Positions 5,096 through 5,162 of a stretch of DNA of 5,162 nucleotides are shown here, piece by piece. The position numbers and the translations under genes are program-made. The notes beneath the pieces are model-generated. The model searched no databases, had not been told where the DNA came from, and saw nothing but the letters and a program-made list of their open reading frames with translations. Positions within the stretch are counted from its first letter, which is position 1. Each line of letters begins with the position of its first letter. The stretch comes from a bacterium (GTDB taxonomy: Bacteria > Patescibacteriota > Patescibacteriia > JAACEG01): NCBI GenBank assembly GCA_027040785.1, contig JALULG010000040.1, positions 1 to 5,162 of the forward strand. Direction: 5' to 3'.

Positions 5096-5162
5096 TTAAG
5101 CTCCTTTTCCAGCTTCTGGAACCGTTTTTCCCAAGAGATCTCCTTTCCGGTGTTCCCGTCTT
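5026..5162 (-). CDS. Partial frame entering from the right edge: charged helix or coiled coil, unrecognised
   Basis: On the minus strand an open frame runs in from beyond the window and stops at 5026-5028. It gives 44 complete residues with no start visible. After DGNTGKEISW comes a Lys/Glu-rich heptad-like helix (KRFQKLEKELKELKKEKK, Leu every three or four residues), then a hydrophobic tail LILFFP. The first part is read from DNA that is 50% G+C, unlike the sugar transferase it overlaps. The last 15 or so residues come from the region where the transferase frame is clearly the real one, so this tail is probably not native. It may be the C-terminus of another protein, or the upstream part of the transferase gene put out of frame. 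I do not recognise the family. Confidence 0.35.
   Translation of the reverse strand, partial: DGNTGKEISWEKRFQKLEKELKELKKEKKTSMNSVKEFLILFFP

Overview
The window is bacterial. It holds one secreted or surface multi-domain protein on the left and part of a cell-surface polysaccharide (O-antigen, capsule or exopolysaccharide type) gene cluster on the right. The taxon cannot be fixed from the sequence. The very AT-rich surface-sugar genes, non-ATG starts, small dispersed palindromes and the style of the sugar transferase would fit a Candidate Phyla Radiation (Patescibacteria)-like genome, but this is a weak inference and other anaerobic or environmental bacteria are possible.

Positions 1-488 hold no gene. 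There is an AT-rich edge, then a cluster of about six short palindromic repeats (71-310) of the form GTCAT-GCTGAA...TTCAGC-ATCTCG in both orientations. One copy appears to be nested in another, and the stems vary in a compensatory way. A promoter region with an extended -10 element follows (about 327-388), with a perfect small palindrome at its predicted start point. The leader carries a strong GC hairpin (428-446) and ends in a very good ribosome binding site.

Positions 489-1994 (+) encode a 501-residue exported protein: signal peptide, fibronectin type III-like domain, PKD/cadherin-like domain, BACON-like Ig domain, and a C-terminal domain of about 160 residues that I do not recognise. It ends in a textbook intrinsic terminator (2008-2045).

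At about 2050 the base composition changes abruptly. A sample inside the first gene (1381-1440) has 30 of 60 G+C, while samples further on have 11 of 60 (2641-2700) and 8 of 60 (3541-3600). Two + strand genes sit here: a class I SAM-dependent methyltransferase and a hexapeptide-repeat acyltransferase, joined by an ATGA overlap. They run tail to tail into two - strand genes: a Wzx-type flippase and, upstream of it, an initiating polyprenyl-phosphate sugar-1-phosphate transferase. The convergent pair share a TTAA, so their stop codons overlap.

Together the four genes make sense as one pathway. The sugar transferase would load the first phospho-sugar on a lipid carrier in the inner leaflet, the methyltransferase and acyltransferase would decorate the glycan or its sugar precursors, and the flippase would move the lipid-linked unit across the membrane. 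No glycosyltransferase, polymerase or ligase is visible, so the cluster must continue outside the window.

The right end is the oddest place. The sugar transferase reading frame has no usable start codon and is blocked by a stop at 5096-5098. A different frame on the same strand, entering from the window edge, encodes a lysine/glutamate-rich helix in DNA that is again 50% G+C (31 of 62 bases over 5101-5162). This looks like a frameshift, a recombination junction or an assembly error at the 5' end of the transferase gene.
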